The notes beneath the pieces were generated by a model. It had not been told where the DNA came from, did no database searches, and saw only the letters and a program-made list of their open reading frames with translations. From assembly GCA_017656235.1 (NCBI GenBank), contig JACDOF010000001.1:186001-250000 (forward strand): 64,000 nucleotides of DNA, in the 5' to 3' direction. How positions within the stretch are numbered: position 1 is the stretch's first letter; each line of letters begins with the position of its first letter. The DNA comes from Brevibacillus sp. GTDB taxonomy: Bacteria > Bacillota > Bacilli > Brevibacillales > Brevibacillaceae. This document shows positions 9,922-19,361 of the stretch, piece by piece. Both the position numbers and the translations under genes were made by a program.

Positions 9922-10827
9922 ATGAAAGAGATCGCGGAAATGCTAACTGAAGCAGGAATCGGAAAAGTATGGATAAACGAACCTCTCGCCAATCATACGA
10001 CTTGGCGCATTGGGGGTCCCGCAGACCTGTTAATCCAGCCGAAAGACAAGGCATCGCTGCTTTACGCTGTCCAGTTGATCCATCGTCACAATATTCCTTG
10101 GAGTGTGATTGGGCGCGGTTCTAACCTTCTAGTGAGGGATGGAGGGATTCGAGGAGCTGTGTTCAAGGTGGCTGAGGGCTTGAGTCACTGTGAGTTTAGG
10201 GGTGAAGAGGTACGTGTTGGTGCCGGGTACTCGATGATCCGCCTGACGGTGGAAGCAGGAAAACATGGATTAACAGGGTTGGAGTTTGCGGGAGGGATAC
10301 CCGGCTCAGTTGGCGGTGCGGTCTACATGAATGCAGGGGCGCATGGATCCGATCTGTCACGTATTATCAAAGAAGCTGAAGTCCTCTTCGAAGATGGTGA
10401 GACAAAGGTGTTAACCAACGAGGAATTGAAGTTCAGCTACCGAACATCGCTCTTGCAAGAGAAGAAAGGCATTGTCTTGGAAGCGGTGCTGCAGTTGCGC
10501 AAGGGTGATCGGAAAGCGATCTCGCAAGCTCTGGCTGCTTATAAAGACCGGCGCCGCCGGACGCAGCCGCTGCAGCTGCCCTGTGCGGGCAGCGTGTTCC
10601 GCAACCCGCCTGGCGATCACGCCGGCAGACTGATCGAAGCAGCCGGTCTGAAGGGGTACACCTGCGGGGGCGCGCAAATCTCGGAGATACACGCCAATTT
10701 CATCGTCAATCGGGGAGGTGCCTTGGCTACCGACGTCCTCACCTTGATGGAGCATGTACGGACCGTAGTCAAAGAAACATTTGGAGTCGACTTGCATCCA
10801 GAAGTACTGGTGGTGGGCGAGGGGTAA
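9922..10827 (+). CDS. murB: UDP-N-acetylenolpyruvoylglucosamine reductase MurB
   Basis: FAD- and NADPH-dependent reductase that makes UDP-MurNAc from the MurA product. The 301-residue protein has the FAD domain (TWRIGGPADLL near 28 and GIPGSVGGAVYMNAG near 125). The catalytic serine is S224 in AGSVFRNP. It lacks the extra loop of E. coli MurB and so is type II. ATG 9922 has a perfect AGGAGGT site at 9909-9915. The preceding 107 bases after murG contain no clear promoter or terminator. Confidence 0.95.
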   Translation: MKEIAEMLTEAGIGKVWINEPLANHTTWRIGGPADLLIQPKDKASLLYAVQLIHRHNIPWSVIGRGSNLLVRDGGIRGAVFKVAEGLSHCEFRGEEVRVGAGYSMIRLTVEAGKHGLTGLEFAGGIPGSVGGAVYMNAGAHGSDLSRIIKEAEVLFEDGETKVLTNEELKFSYRTSLLQEKKGIVLEAVLQLRKGDRKAISQALAAYKDRRRRTQPLQLPCAGSVFRNPPGDHAGRLIEAAGLKGYTCGGAQISEIHANFIVNRGGALATDVLTLMEHVRTVVKETFGVDLHPEVLVVGEG

Positions 10828-10841
10828 ACGGAGGTGAAAGT

Positions 10842-12098
10842 TTGGAGGCTTTTACTATCGAAGGTGGAAGACCTTTGTCCGGAACTCTTCGAATACAGGG
10901 AGCTAAGAATGCTGCCCTTCCGATTCTGGCGGCAGCCGTACTGGCAGAGGGGCATTTCCATATCTACGACGCACCACACCTGAAGGACATCGAAGTAATG
11001 CTTCAAATCTTGACGGCGTTGGGAGCGAAGGCCGTTCATGTGGATGGGTGTGTAAGCCTGGATACCACCTCCATTTCGGTGACACATGTTCCAGACGACC
11101 TGATGGGCCAAATGCGATCTTCCATTTTTCTGATGGGCCCCTTACTCGCACGTTTCGGTGAAGTGACCATCTCCCGGCCGGGTGGCTGTGCCATCGGTGA
11201 GCGGCGCATCGATTTACACCTTAGTGGACTCTCCGCGCTGGGGGCAAAAATTGAAGAGGTGGACGGATACATCACGTTCCGTGCCAAACAGCTGCGGGGT
11301 GCCAACATCTTTTTGTCGTTTCCCAGTGTGGGGGCAACTGAGAACATTATGATGGCAGCCGTTTATGCCAAGGGAACCACACGTATCTACAATGCGGCGC
11401 GAGAGCCGGAAATCGTCGACCTGCAAAACTTTCTCAACGCAATGGGAGCGAGGATTCGCGGAGCCGGTTCGGATACGATCGAGATCGATGGGGTGACGCG
11501 TCTGCGTACCGTCAGCTACCGGGTGATTCCCGACCGGATTGTCGCCGGTACACATTTGTTGGCGACGGGAATTGCCCAGGGACACATCGAACTCACCAAC
11601 ACGATCCCCGAACATCTCACGGCTTTGATTGAAGTGGCACGAAGCTGCGGTGTTGAAATCAAAACGCACCATGATATAATGGAAGTAAAAAGCACGACAC
11701 GTCCGAGAGCGATTGACAGAATCATCACTTCGCCGTTCCCGGGGTTCCCGACCGATCTGCAGGCGCAGATGATGGTATTTCTGGCACAAGCCAGGGGAAC
11801 GAGTGTAATCAAGGAAACCATCTTTGAAGGAAGGTTCAAACACGTCAACGAATTAACGCGAATGGGAGCATCCATTTACGTCGATCTGGGGACAGCGTTT
11901 ATCCGCGGCGTCAGCCGGCTGACCGGTGCCACCGTAGAAGCGACAGACCTTCGCGCGGGGGCTGCACTCGTATTGGCCGGTTTGGGCGCCGAAGGTACAA
12001 CGATCGTGGAAGAGGTTTGTCATATCGACCGAGGATACGAACGACTTGATTGGCAGCTACAGCAACTGGGAGCTGACATTACTCGCGCCAGCCGATAG
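10842..12098 (+). CDS. murA: UDP-GlcNAc 1-carboxyvinyltransferase MurA
   Basis: First committed enzyme of peptidoglycan synthesis: transfers enolpyruvate from PEP to UDP-GlcNAc. The 418 residues form the EPSP-synthase-like double barrel, with QGAKNAALP near 19 and the fosfomycin-target cysteine C116 in GGCAIGERRIDLH. The start is TTG 10842, five bases after GGAGGTG. In B. subtilis the murA genes lie outside this cluster; here murA sits directly behind murB, so consecutive pathway steps are co-transcribed. Confidence 0.95.
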   Translation: MEAFTIEGGRPLSGTLRIQGAKNAALPILAAAVLAEGHFHIYDAPHLKDIEVMLQILTALGAKAVHVDGCVSLDTTSISVTHVPDDLMGQMRSSIFLMGPLLARFGEVTISRPGGCAIGERRIDLHLSGLSALGAKIEEVDGYITFRAKQLRGANIFLSFPSVGATENIMMAAVYAKGTTRIYNAAREPEIVDLQNFLNAMGARIRGAGSDTIEIDGVTRLRTVSYRVIPDRIVAGTHLLATGIAQGHIELTNTIPEHLTALIEVARSCGVEIKTHHDIMEVKSTTRPRAIDRIITSPFPGFPTDLQAQMMVFLAQARGTSVIKETIFEGRFKHVNELTRMGASIYVDLGTAFIRGVSRLTGATVEATDLRAGAALVLAGLGAEGTTIVEEVCHIDRGYERLDWQLQQLGADITRASR

Positions 12099-12141
12099 AC
12101 TGAACGGCTTTGACAGCAGCACATACGTGACACCAAACAGT

Positions 12142-12169
12142 AAGCGGCATATGGATGTATGCCGCTTTT
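12142..12169 (+). terminator. Terminator after murA
   Basis: The 10-bp stem AAGCGGCATA (12142-12151) / TATGCCGCTT (12158-12167) has a short loop and ends in CTTTTC. The U-run is short, so some read-through into divIB is likely; no strong promoter is visible before divIB. Confidence 0.65.
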
Positions 12170-12217
12170 CACAATCGTAATGACCTGTTCAGGCGCCAGG
12201 GTTACGGAGGAGTGGAC

Positions 12218-13018
12218 ATGACGGCTTACGACGAACGGATACCGCAGATCAAACAGCCGAAGCCAGGAAGGAAAGGGAATCGCAAACTGATCGCCCTGCT
12301 CTTTTTATTCTTTCTAACCCTGCTGGCCGTTTTGTTCTTTCGCTCTCCGTACAGCAAGGTGGCGAAAATCGAGGTGTATGGCAACGTTCTTTACACCAAA
12401 GAGGAATTGGTAGCTGCTTCAGGCCTTACGATCGGCATGCAGTTTTTGAACGTATGGGAAAGCAGGGTACAGGAAAACATGAAACACTTGAACGGTGTGC
12501 GGCAGGTAAGCCTCGTCAGGGAGTTTCCCGGCCTGATCCGGCTGGAAGTTGACGAATACGAACACGTTGCCTTTTTGATGGCACCCGATGGCGAACTGTA
12601 CCCGCTCCTGGAAAACGGGCATGTGCTAAAGGATACAAAGCGCAGTCAGCAAGTGGTGGACAGGCCCCTGATTCGCTCCTGGAATGCACCGGAATTGCTG
12701 CCGGCTCTCTCCAAGGCGTTGTCGCAGCTCTCTTCGGCTGTGCGATCGCAAATATCCGATATCTCGCTTACGCCTACCCCTTATGACGACCAGCGAATCA
12801 CGCTGTACATGAGGGACGGAAATGAAGTGCGCAGCGTGATCCATCAGTTGGGACGCAAACTTGCCTGGTACCCCTTGATCGTCAAGGAGATTCCAAAAGG
12901 AGAAAAAGGGATCATCTACCTGTTGGAAAGCGCCTGGTTCAGCAAGTACAACCCCGAACCGCAGGAGCAGGAACCATCCCGGCAGAAGAAGGAGTCAACA
13001 GAGGATGAAAGTGCGTAA
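12218..13018 (+). CDS. divIB: Cell division protein DivIB/FtsQ
   Basis: Bitopic divisome protein that stabilises the FtsL/DivIC/PBP2B subcomplex. A basic cytoplasmic tail (residues 1-25) is followed by one membrane segment (about 26-44) and a POTRA domain starting at SKVAKIEVYGN. The C-terminal tail is charged and low in complexity. Start ATG 12218 follows TTACGGAGG; an upstream in-frame ATG would lengthen the tail without a ribosome site. The 3' end overlaps the next gene by 14 bases. Confidence 0.92.
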   Translation: MTAYDERIPQIKQPKPGRKGNRKLIALLFLFFLTLLAVLFFRSPYSKVAKIEVYGNVLYTKEELVAASGLTIGMQFLNVWESRVQENMKHLNGVRQVSLVREFPGLIRLEVDEYEHVAFLMAPDGELYPLLENGHVLKDTKRSQQVVDRPLIRSWNAPELLPALSKALSQLSSAVRSQISDISLTPTPYDDQRITLYMRDGNEVRSVIHQLGRKLAWYPLIVKEIPKGEKGIIYLLESAWFSKYNPEPQEQEPSRQKKESTEDESA

Positions 13019-13718
13019 AGATCACCTGTACTTGGCCATTGTGACCCTGGTGACCGGGTTTTTGATTTCCCATTCGATCGAATTGACCAAACTGCGTGCG
13101 ATCGAACGCGAAGGAGATCAGCAGTGGCAGCAGGAGACCAAACTGAACGAGCGGATTGTGAAGGAGAAAGAACAAAACCGCATTTTGGAAGTGCAGCTTT
13201 TGGCCCTGCAGCGGCAGGTGGCCAAAGTAGAAGAAGAAGTGGCCCAGCATCAGTCGGAGGCGGCAGAAGTATTGGCTGAACTGGAAGCGGCCAGGATGAT
13301 GGCAGGGGTGATTCCGGTGGAAGGGCCTGGCCTTGTCGTGTCTCTGCAGGATCATCCCAATGCCTCCCAGTCCGAGAATGTGATGAAAAACATCGTCCAC
13401 GAACAAGACGTGACGTTGGTTGTAAACGAACTTCGCGCCGCCGGTGCGGAGGCGATCAGCATCAACGGACAGCGGTTGGTGAGCAATTCAGCGATACGCT
13501 GTGTAGGACCGACGATTATCGTCAACGGTGTCAAGTCCGCCACCCCGTTTGTCATTACTGCCATCGGCGATCCGGATACGCTCGAACAGGCATTGCGGCT
13601 CCCCGGAGGGGTTATAGACACGCTCAAGGATTTCGTGCAAATCTCCGTTGAGAAAAAAGATGTGGTAGAAGTGCCCGCATTTGTGGGGGATTACTCCTTC
13701 GATTCCTCTTCCTCCTGA
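13005..13718 (+). CDS. ylxW: DUF881 protein, YlxW-like
   Basis: Membrane-anchored DUF881 protein of unknown molecular function, conserved beside divIB and ftsA. It has an N-terminal membrane segment (about 6-24) and a long charged coiled coil (about 30-95). The DUF881 domain follows, with VEGPGLVVSLQD, LVVNELRAAGAEAISINGQR and near its end RLPGGVIDTLKD. The start overlaps the end of divIB (GAGGATGAAAG), so translation is probably coupled. Confidence 0.88.
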   Translation: MKVRKDHLYLAIVTLVTGFLISHSIELTKLRAIEREGDQQWQQETKLNERIVKEKEQNRILEVQLLALQRQVAKVEEEVAQHQSEAAEVLAELEAARMMAGVIPVEGPGLVVSLQDHPNASQSENVMKNIVHEQDVTLVVNELRAAGAEAISINGQRLVSNSAIRCVGPTIIVNGVKSATPFVITAIGDPDTLEQALRLPGGVIDTLKDFVQISVEKKDVVEVPAFVGDYSFDSSSS

Positions 13719-13800
13719 ACAACGGGGACCGCTCACCGTTCCAGCTTCCCAAATTCCTTGATAGGCAAATGTTTACGTAACAAAGAAGGATGCGTGTCAA

Positions 13801-14763
13801 ATGACAGGAAACGACCGTAAAATCATGTTTATTCTGGCTGCCATAAGTGCTATCATAGGTGTTATGTTGGCTACCCAACTGCGCAGCAACTTGTACCCGC
13901 AGCAGGCTGAATCACGGAGTATCAGCGAGCTGCGCAGCACCCTGCAAAAGGAACTGGAAAAGCACAAAACCTTGCTGGCCGACATTTCCAAATACGAACT
14001 GCTCTTTTATCAGTACGAAACGGCGCTGGATGAGGGCGAGAGCGTCGAGGTGATGAAAGAGGAGCTGGCCAGGGCACGTAAGTTGGCTGGTATGGTCAGC
14101 GTGGAGGGACCAGGTGTCACTGTCCGCATCGTCGATCTGGACCGCAGGCCATCTTCCCTGCTTACGGAGCAGGTCGAGCCTGCCGAAGGAGATGCGGGGC
14201 GTGAGCCGGGTACATCGGCAGGCGCGTATCCAGACGAAAGCACGTTTCCCGTGCCGGCGGGACAAGTTCCGCAAACGAACAATGATTCAGTGGAATCATT
14301 TGAAAGTTTTGAGCTAGCAGAAAACGGGAATGTTACCATAAGGACGGAAGGTAACAGCACGCAAGACGGGGGGAAGGAAGGTACGGGAGACATCCACGTG
14401 GAGGGACCTCCACCGCTCGTGATCGACCAGGATTTGCGCATGGTGGTTAACGAACTGCTGGTCAACGGAGCCAAGGCTGTATCCCTCAACGGCCATCGGC
14501 TGATAGCAACCAGTTCCATCCGCAATGTCGGTTCCAGCATTCAGGTGGATACGAAGTTCATCAAGCCTCCGTATGTATTCAAGGCGTTGGGCGACCCGGA
14601 AACGCTGATTTCGGGATTGAAGTTGGCCAACATAGAAGGGATCTTTCAGATTGCCAACAAGGCGGTGTTGATGGAAAAACACGACCACCTGGTTATTCCC
14701 GCCTATCAAGGAACGCAAACCGTACGGTACATGAGACCGGTAAAAGCAAAAGGAGAATCGTAA
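13801..14763 (+). CDS. ylxX: DUF881 protein, YlxX-like
   Basis: Second DUF881 protein, paralogous to its neighbour: membrane segment (about 9-26), coiled coil (about 35-85) and a DUF881 core with VEGPGVTVRI and LVNGAKAVSLNGHR. An insertion of about 90 residues (115-205), rich in Pro, Glu, Ser and Thr, splits the core and is absent from the upstream copy. ATG 13801 follows AGAAGGATG. Three bases separate it from sbp. The pair probably acts as membrane scaffolds in division or sporulation, which is inference. Confidence 0.85.
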   Translation: MTGNDRKIMFILAAISAIIGVMLATQLRSNLYPQQAESRSISELRSTLQKELEKHKTLLADISKYELLFYQYETALDEGESVEVMKEELARARKLAGMVSVEGPGVTVRIVDLDRRPSSLLTEQVEPAEGDAGREPGTSAGAYPDESTFPVPAGQVPQTNNDSVESFESFELAENGNVTIRTEGNSTQDGGKEGTGDIHVEGPPPLVIDQDLRMVVNELLVNGAKAVSLNGHRLIATSSIRNVGSSIQVDTKFIKPPYVFKALGDPETLISGLKLANIEGIFQIANKAVLMEKHDHLVIPAYQGTQTVRYMRPVKAKGES

Positions 14764-14766
14764 CAC

Positions 14767-15114
14767 ATGTGGCTTCCACTAATCGGGCTGATTGCTGGTA
14801 TTGTGCTCGGATTTGTGCTGGACTTGCGCGTTCCGCAAGAGTACAGCAGTTACGTTTCGATCGCTCTGCTCGCTGGCCTGGACACCATATTTGGCGGGAT
14901 TCGCGCCTACCTGGAACGGATGTTTAATGTCCGCATCTTTATGTCCGGGTTCTTTTTCAACACGCTGTTCGCTGCAGGATTGGCCTTCCTGGGCGCATTT
15001 CTGGGCATCGATCTGTACATGGCGGCGATCGTGGCGTTTGGCGTCAGGTTGTTTAACAATCTGGCCGTCATACGCCGCATTGTGCTCTCCAAGTGGCTCA
15101 GCCAACGTATGTGA
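14767..15114 (+). CDS. sbp: Small basic membrane protein Sbp (DUF1290)
   Basis: Family of about 115-120 residues of unknown function, always near ftsA/ftsZ in spore-forming Firmicutes. Four hydrophobic segments fill the 115 residues, with the characteristic LDTIFGGIRAYLERMF stretch in the middle and basic residues at the C terminus. It is tightly coupled to the upstream DUF881 gene and followed by a terminator, so it closes the transcription unit before ftsA. Confidence 0.9.
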   Translation: MWLPLIGLIAGIVLGFVLDLRVPQEYSSYVSIALLAGLDTIFGGIRAYLERMFNVRIFMSGFFFNTLFAAGLAFLGAFLGIDLYMAAIVAFGVRLFNNLAVIRRIVLSKWLSQRM

Positions 15115-15140
15115 CGTTTTAGTCCAAACGTACTTTTTTT
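15114..15140 (+). terminator. Terminator after sbp
   Basis: Short stem ACGTTT (15114-15119) / AAACGT (15126-15131) followed by ACTTTTTTT. It insulates ftsA-ftsZ from the upstream operon. Confidence 0.7.
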
Positions 15141-15159
15141 AAAAAAATCATAACAGAAA

Positions 15160-15188
15160 AAAGGGAATGGTTGACCTGTGTGGAATAG
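15160..15188 (+). promoter_or_regulatory. Sigma-H-type promoter upstream of ftsA
   Basis: AAAGGGAAT (15160-15168) matches the sigma-H -35 consensus RnAGGAwWW except for one A to G. After an 11-base spacer, GTGGAATAG (15180-15188) matches RnnGAATww except at the last base. It sits just behind the sbp terminator. B. subtilis ftsAZ is known to have a sigma-H promoter that boosts FtsZ at sporulation, which fits. Confidence 0.6.
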
Positions 15189-15242
15189 ATTATGCAGGTG
15201 TTTTCGTGATCAACTTGACAGGGCAGAGGAGGTGTCAGCGGT

Positions 15243-16499
15243 TTGGTAAGCAACCACAATGAGCTGATTGTCAGCTTAGATATCGGAACGTCCAAGGTAC
15301 GCATCATGATTGGCGAGATAGATGGCGGGACGATGAACATCATCGGCGTGGGACAAGCCCATTCCGAAGGGATAAAAAAGGGTGCCATCGTCGATATCGA
15401 CCAAACCGTGCATGCCATCCGTGAAGCTGTTGACCATGCCGAGCGCATGGTGGACGTGTCAGTAGAAGAAGTGTTTGTCGGCGTGACTGGCAATCACATA
15501 GAATTATTCGATACACAGGGGGTTGTCGCCGTTTCCAGCGATGACCGGGAAATCAAGGATGAAGACATTGATCGTGTGATTCAGGCGGCAAAAGTGGTGG
15601 CCATTCCGCCTGACCGGGAAATCATCGAGGTCGTGCCCAAGGAGTTTATTGTGGACGGCTTGGGAGGCATCAAGGATCCGCGGGGGATGATCGGCGTCAG
15701 GCTGGAGATGGAAGGGACGATCGTCACCGGTTCCAAAACCGTTATCCACAACATTGTGCGATGTGTGGAGCGGGCCAACCTGCGCATCGGCGGCATCTTT
15801 TTGCAGCCGCTTGCGGCTAGCCACGTCGCCCTGACCAAGGATGACAAGAACATGGGTGTCGTTCTTGTCGACATTGGGGCCGGGTCGACGACCATCGCCG
15901 TTTTCGAGCATGGGCAATTGGTTGCTACTTCCGTCATCGGTATCGGGGGAGACCACATTACCAACGACATCGCCCTTGGTCTGAGAACCCATACCGAAGC
16001 AGCGGAAAAGGTAAAGCTGAAACATGGCTGTGCGTTGGTTGACGAGGCCTCGGAAGAAGAGAAGTTTAAAGTAAGCCGAATCGGCAGTGAGGTGGAAAAG
16101 CAGTTTACCCAGGTTGACTTGGCGACCATTATTGAACCAAGGGCGGCAGAGATCTTTCAATTGATCGAGGAAGAAGTACATAGACTCGGTTTTGATGAGA
16201 TAGCCGGCGGATACGTCCTCACTGGTGGTACGGTTTCTATGCCAGGTATGGTAGAGTTGGCGAAGGAGGAGCTGGATGCTCCCGTACGCGTCGCCATACC
16301 AGATTACATAGGCGTTCGCGACCCGGCTTACATGACCGGCGTAGGACTGATCCAGTACGCAGCGGCACGAGCCGGACGCCGCAATGAACGCGCCGTCGCA
16401 GCAGCGAAGACAGGATACAAGCCGGCGGCGGCAAACCGACAGAAAGAGTCGGGTACATTCCTGGAGCGAGTCAAAAACTGGTTTAGCGAGTTTATCTAA
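15243..16499 (+). CDS. ftsA: Cell division protein FtsA
   Basis: Actin-like ATPase that tethers FtsZ filaments to the membrane. The 418 residues carry the actin-fold phosphate loops (SLDIGTSKV near 11, DIGAGSTTIAVF near 208 and a late GGTVSMPG) and end in an amphipathic helix (FLERVKNWFSEFI) that should bind the membrane. Start TTG 15243 follows GAGGAGGTG. It lies 68 bases before ftsZ in one transcription unit. Confidence 0.96.
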   Translation: MVSNHNELIVSLDIGTSKVRIMIGEIDGGTMNIIGVGQAHSEGIKKGAIVDIDQTVHAIREAVDHAERMVDVSVEEVFVGVTGNHIELFDTQGVVAVSSDDREIKDEDIDRVIQAAKVVAIPPDREIIEVVPKEFIVDGLGGIKDPRGMIGVRLEMEGTIVTGSKTVIHNIVRCVERANLRIGGIFLQPLAASHVALTKDDKNMGVVLVDIGAGSTTIAVFEHGQLVATSVIGIGGDHITNDIALGLRTHTEAAEKVKLKHGCALVDEASEEEKFKVSRIGSEVEKQFTQVDLATIIEPRAAEIFQLIEEEVHRLGFDEIAGGYVLTGGTVSMPGMVELAKEELDAPVRVAIPDYIGVRDPAYMTGVGLIQYAAARAGRRNERAVAAAKTGYKPAAANRQKESGTFLERVKNWFSEFI

Positions 16500-16567
16500 G
16501 AGCGCACAACCATTCGACACGTCACCTGGTGAGCTTTCGTACGCTCGAGTGAGGAGGAACATGCAAG

Positions 16568-17704
16568 ATGTTGGAGTTTGACCTGGATCTGGAACAATTT
16601 GCACAGATTAAAGTAATCGGCTGCGGCGGTGGAGGAAGCAACGCCGTCAACCGAATGATTGCCGGCGGCGTGCAAGGTGTTGAGTTTATTACGGTGAATA
16701 CGGACGCTCAGGCTTTGCAGCTTTCCAGTGCCGACATCAAGCTGCAGATTGGCGAAAAACTGACCCGCGGACTGGGCGCTGGTGCCAATCCGGAAGTGGG
16801 CAAGAAGGCGGCGGAAGAAAGCCGCGAGATGATAGAGAACGCGCTGCGCGGTGCTGACATGGTGTTCGTCACTGCCGGAATGGGCGGCGGTACCGGAACG
16901 GGGGCGGCACCGGTGATTGCTGAAATCGCCAAGGAACTGGGAGCCTTGACGGTTGGCGTGGTTACCCGTCCCTTCTCCTTTGAGGGGCGCAAGCGGTCGA
17001 TGCAGGCAGAGGCCGGGATTGCCGCGCTGAAGGAAAAAGTAGATACGTTGATCGTGATCCCCAACGACAGGCTTCTGGAGATCGTGGACAAAAATACGCC
17101 GATGCTGGAAGCGTTCCGCGAAGCGGACAACGTACTCCGACAAGGTGTACAGGGGATTTCCGATCTGATTGCCGTACCGGGTCTGATCAATCTCGACTTT
17201 GCCGATGTAAAAACGATCATGACCGAGCGCGGTTCAGCCTTGATGGGCATTGGCGTGGCCAGCGGCGAAAACCGGGCGGCGGAGGCGGCCCGCAAGGCAA
17301 TCTCCAGCCCGCTGTTGGAGACGTCAATCGATGGTGCCCGCGGCGTCCTGATGAACATTACCGGTGGTACCAACCTCAGCTTGTACGAAGTGAATGAAGC
17401 AGCCGATATCGTTTCTTCGGCAGCGGATGCGGACGTAAACATGATTTTCGGTGCAGTGATCAATGAGGAACTGAAAAACGAGATCATCGTCACCGTTATT
17501 GCCACCGGTTTTGAAGAGAACCAGAAGCAGATGGCCGAAGTGCGCCGCACAGGGCAGGGAGGCAGCCGCACTTCCCCTGCGGGTGGTTCGGTGCAGCCGT
17601 CCCGTTTACGGGAAGAAGAAGACGTCAAGTCGATGCTCTCGATGAGCAATCTGGACAACTTGGACATACCGGCGTTTTTGCGCAATCGGCGGCGGAAGAA
17701 ATAG
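16568..17704 (+). CDS. ftsZ: Cell division protein FtsZ
   Basis: Tubulin-like GTPase that forms the Z ring. The N-terminal [13 protein letters not shown] loop and the tubulin signature GGGTGTG at 106-112 are present. A variable linker (about 318-360) leads to the conserved C-terminal peptide ([14 protein letters not shown]), which docks FtsA and SepF. ATG 16568 follows a GAGGAGG site. The 378 residues are family-typical. Confidence 0.98.
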   Translation: MLEFDLDLEQFAQIKVIGCGGGGSNAVNRMIAGGVQGVEFITVNTDAQALQLSSADIKLQIGEKLTRGLGAGANPEVGKKAAEESREMIENALRGADMVFVTAGMGGGTGTGAAPVIAEIAKELGALTVGVVTRPFSFEGRKRSMQAEAGIAALKEKVDTLIVIPNDRLLEIVDKNTPMLEAFREADNVLRQGVQGISDLIAVPGLINLDFADVKTIMTERGSALMGIGVASGENRAAEAARKAISSPLLETSIDGARGVLMNITGGTNLSLYEVNEAADIVSSAADADVNMIFGAVINEELKNEIIVTVIATGFEENQKQMAEVRRTGQGGSRTSPAGGSVQPSRLREEEDVKSMLSMSNLDNLDIPAFLRNRRRKK

Positions 17705-17748
17705 TAACTGCCGGTAAAGACAGAATTGACATCATTGTATTCCTGTCC

Positions 17749-18236
<488 letters not shown>

Positions 18237-18266
18237 TGCTTTCCGGGAATGACGATCGAAACCATT

Positions 18267-18304
18267 GAAACCACCAACTCCTTGTGGAGGTGGTGGTTTC
18301 TTTG
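18267..18304 (+). terminator. Terminator before spoIIGA
   Basis: Long stem GAAACCACCAACTCC (18267-18281) with the complementary arm at 18286-18300 (one mismatch) and a TTTCTTTG tail. It isolates the spoIIG operon from upstream transcription, as expected for a developmentally switched promoter. Confidence 0.75.
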
Positions 18305-18336
18305 TTCTACAAAAAAAGTGAAAAAAGCAGTCAAGA

Positions 18337-18370
18337 TGCGACAGACTTTACATACACATTAAGATATACT
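18337..18370 (+). promoter_or_regulatory. Possible Spo0A-controlled spoIIG promoter
   Basis: TGCGACAGA (18337-18345) matches 7 of 9 positions of the reverse 0A box TTCGACAAA and lies about 30 bases upstream of the -10-like TATACT (18365-18370). No normal -35 is spaced at 17. In B. subtilis spoIIG is a sigma-A promoter with a poor -35 spacing, activated by Spo0A bound over the -35 region; the arrangement here is consistent but not proof. Confidence 0.38.
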
Positions 18371-18399
18371 GTTTTTGCCAAGCGGGGGGTGAAGACGGT

Positions 18400-19359
18400 A
18401 TGGTGGTTTACCTTGATATCATCATACTCCTCAACTTCGCGATTGATACCTTGTTGCTGTGGTTCACCGCCTACTTTCGCAAGGTGACGATCGCCTGGTG
18501 GAGGCTCCTGGCCGCAGCTGCTTTCGGCTCCGCGTATATCGCCTTCTTTTTCTTGCCGTCGTTTGCAGGCATGTACCAGTGGATGACGAAGCTCCTTTTT
18601 TCCATCCTCATGCTTTTGATCGCCTTCGGGTTCGGCCGACTGCTTACATTTGTCCAGCATTTGTGTATCTTTTACTTCGTTGCGTTCGTCTTTGGCGGAG
18701 GAGTATTTGGCCTGAACTACCTGATGGCTTCGCAGAATGAAGTGATCAACGGCATACTGGTTACCCATAACGATGGCTTTGGGGTGGGCTCCAGGCCGAC
18801 GTTGATCGTGCTGGCTGTCGGCTTTGCGCTGGTATACATACTCAGTCAGAGCAGTTATCGGGCCATTCAAGGTCCGCGTCAGATTGCTTCGTATCTGACA
18901 GAAGTCCTGATTCGAATAGAGGGAGAGAGCGTTATCTGCCGCGGCTTGATTGACACCGGAAACCAGCTCAGGGAGCCAATTACCCGCATACCGGTGATGG
19001 TGGTGGAAAGCAAACTGCTGGCTCACCTGCTGCCCGCTGGCATAACCGCCCGGCTGGCTGAAACACAGGGGACTGCTGCCGGACTGGATGAGCTGTTTCA
19101 GACGCTGCCGGATGAGTGGCAGAGTCGTCTGCGGTTGATCCCGTACCGCAGTGTCTCACGTGGCATGGATTTTCTTATCGCCGTGAAACCGGATCAGATC
19201 GTCGTCACGCATCAAGGGCGGCACTATCCATGCTCGCGTGTCTTGTTGGGACTCAGTCCCCTTCCCTTGTCGGCCGCCGGGCATTATCAGGCAATTGTTC
19301 ATCCAGCCCTGGTGCAGGGTGAGGAAGACATTGCGAAATCAATCGAACAGGAGGGTTAG
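18400..19359 (+). CDS. spoIIGA: Sporulation sigma-E factor-processing protease SpoIIGA
   Basis: Membrane aspartic protease that removes the pro-sequence of sigma-E in the mother cell when triggered by SpoIIR. Five membrane segments occupy residues 1-150. The cytoplasmic protease domain has the aspartic signature L-I-D185-T-G-N, matching the catalytic Asp of B. subtilis SpoIIGA; dimerisation is needed for activity in the family. ATG 18400 follows GGGGGGTGA. The stop codon sits 2 bases before sigE. Confidence 0.95.
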   Translation: MVVYLDIIILLNFAIDTLLLWFTAYFRKVTIAWWRLLAAAAFGSAYIAFFFLPSFAGMYQWMTKLLFSILMLLIAFGFGRLLTFVQHLCIFYFVAFVFGGGVFGLNYLMASQNEVINGILVTHNDGFGVGSRPTLIVLAVGFALVYILSQSSYRAIQGPRQIASYLTEVLIRIEGESVICRGLIDTGNQLREPITRIPVMVVESKLLAHLLPAGITARLAETQGTAAGLDELFQTLPDEWQSRLRLIPYRSVSRGMDFLIAVKPDQIVVTHQGRHYPCSRVLLGLSPLPLSAAGHYQAIVHPALVQGEEDIAKSIEQEG

Positions 19360-19361
19360 CG

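Noticed and set aside
9922-10480. First part of murB looks lower in GC than its surroundings
   Set aside because: Judged by eye only; the protein is intact and typical, and murA starts with similar composition, so transfer or recombination is not supported.
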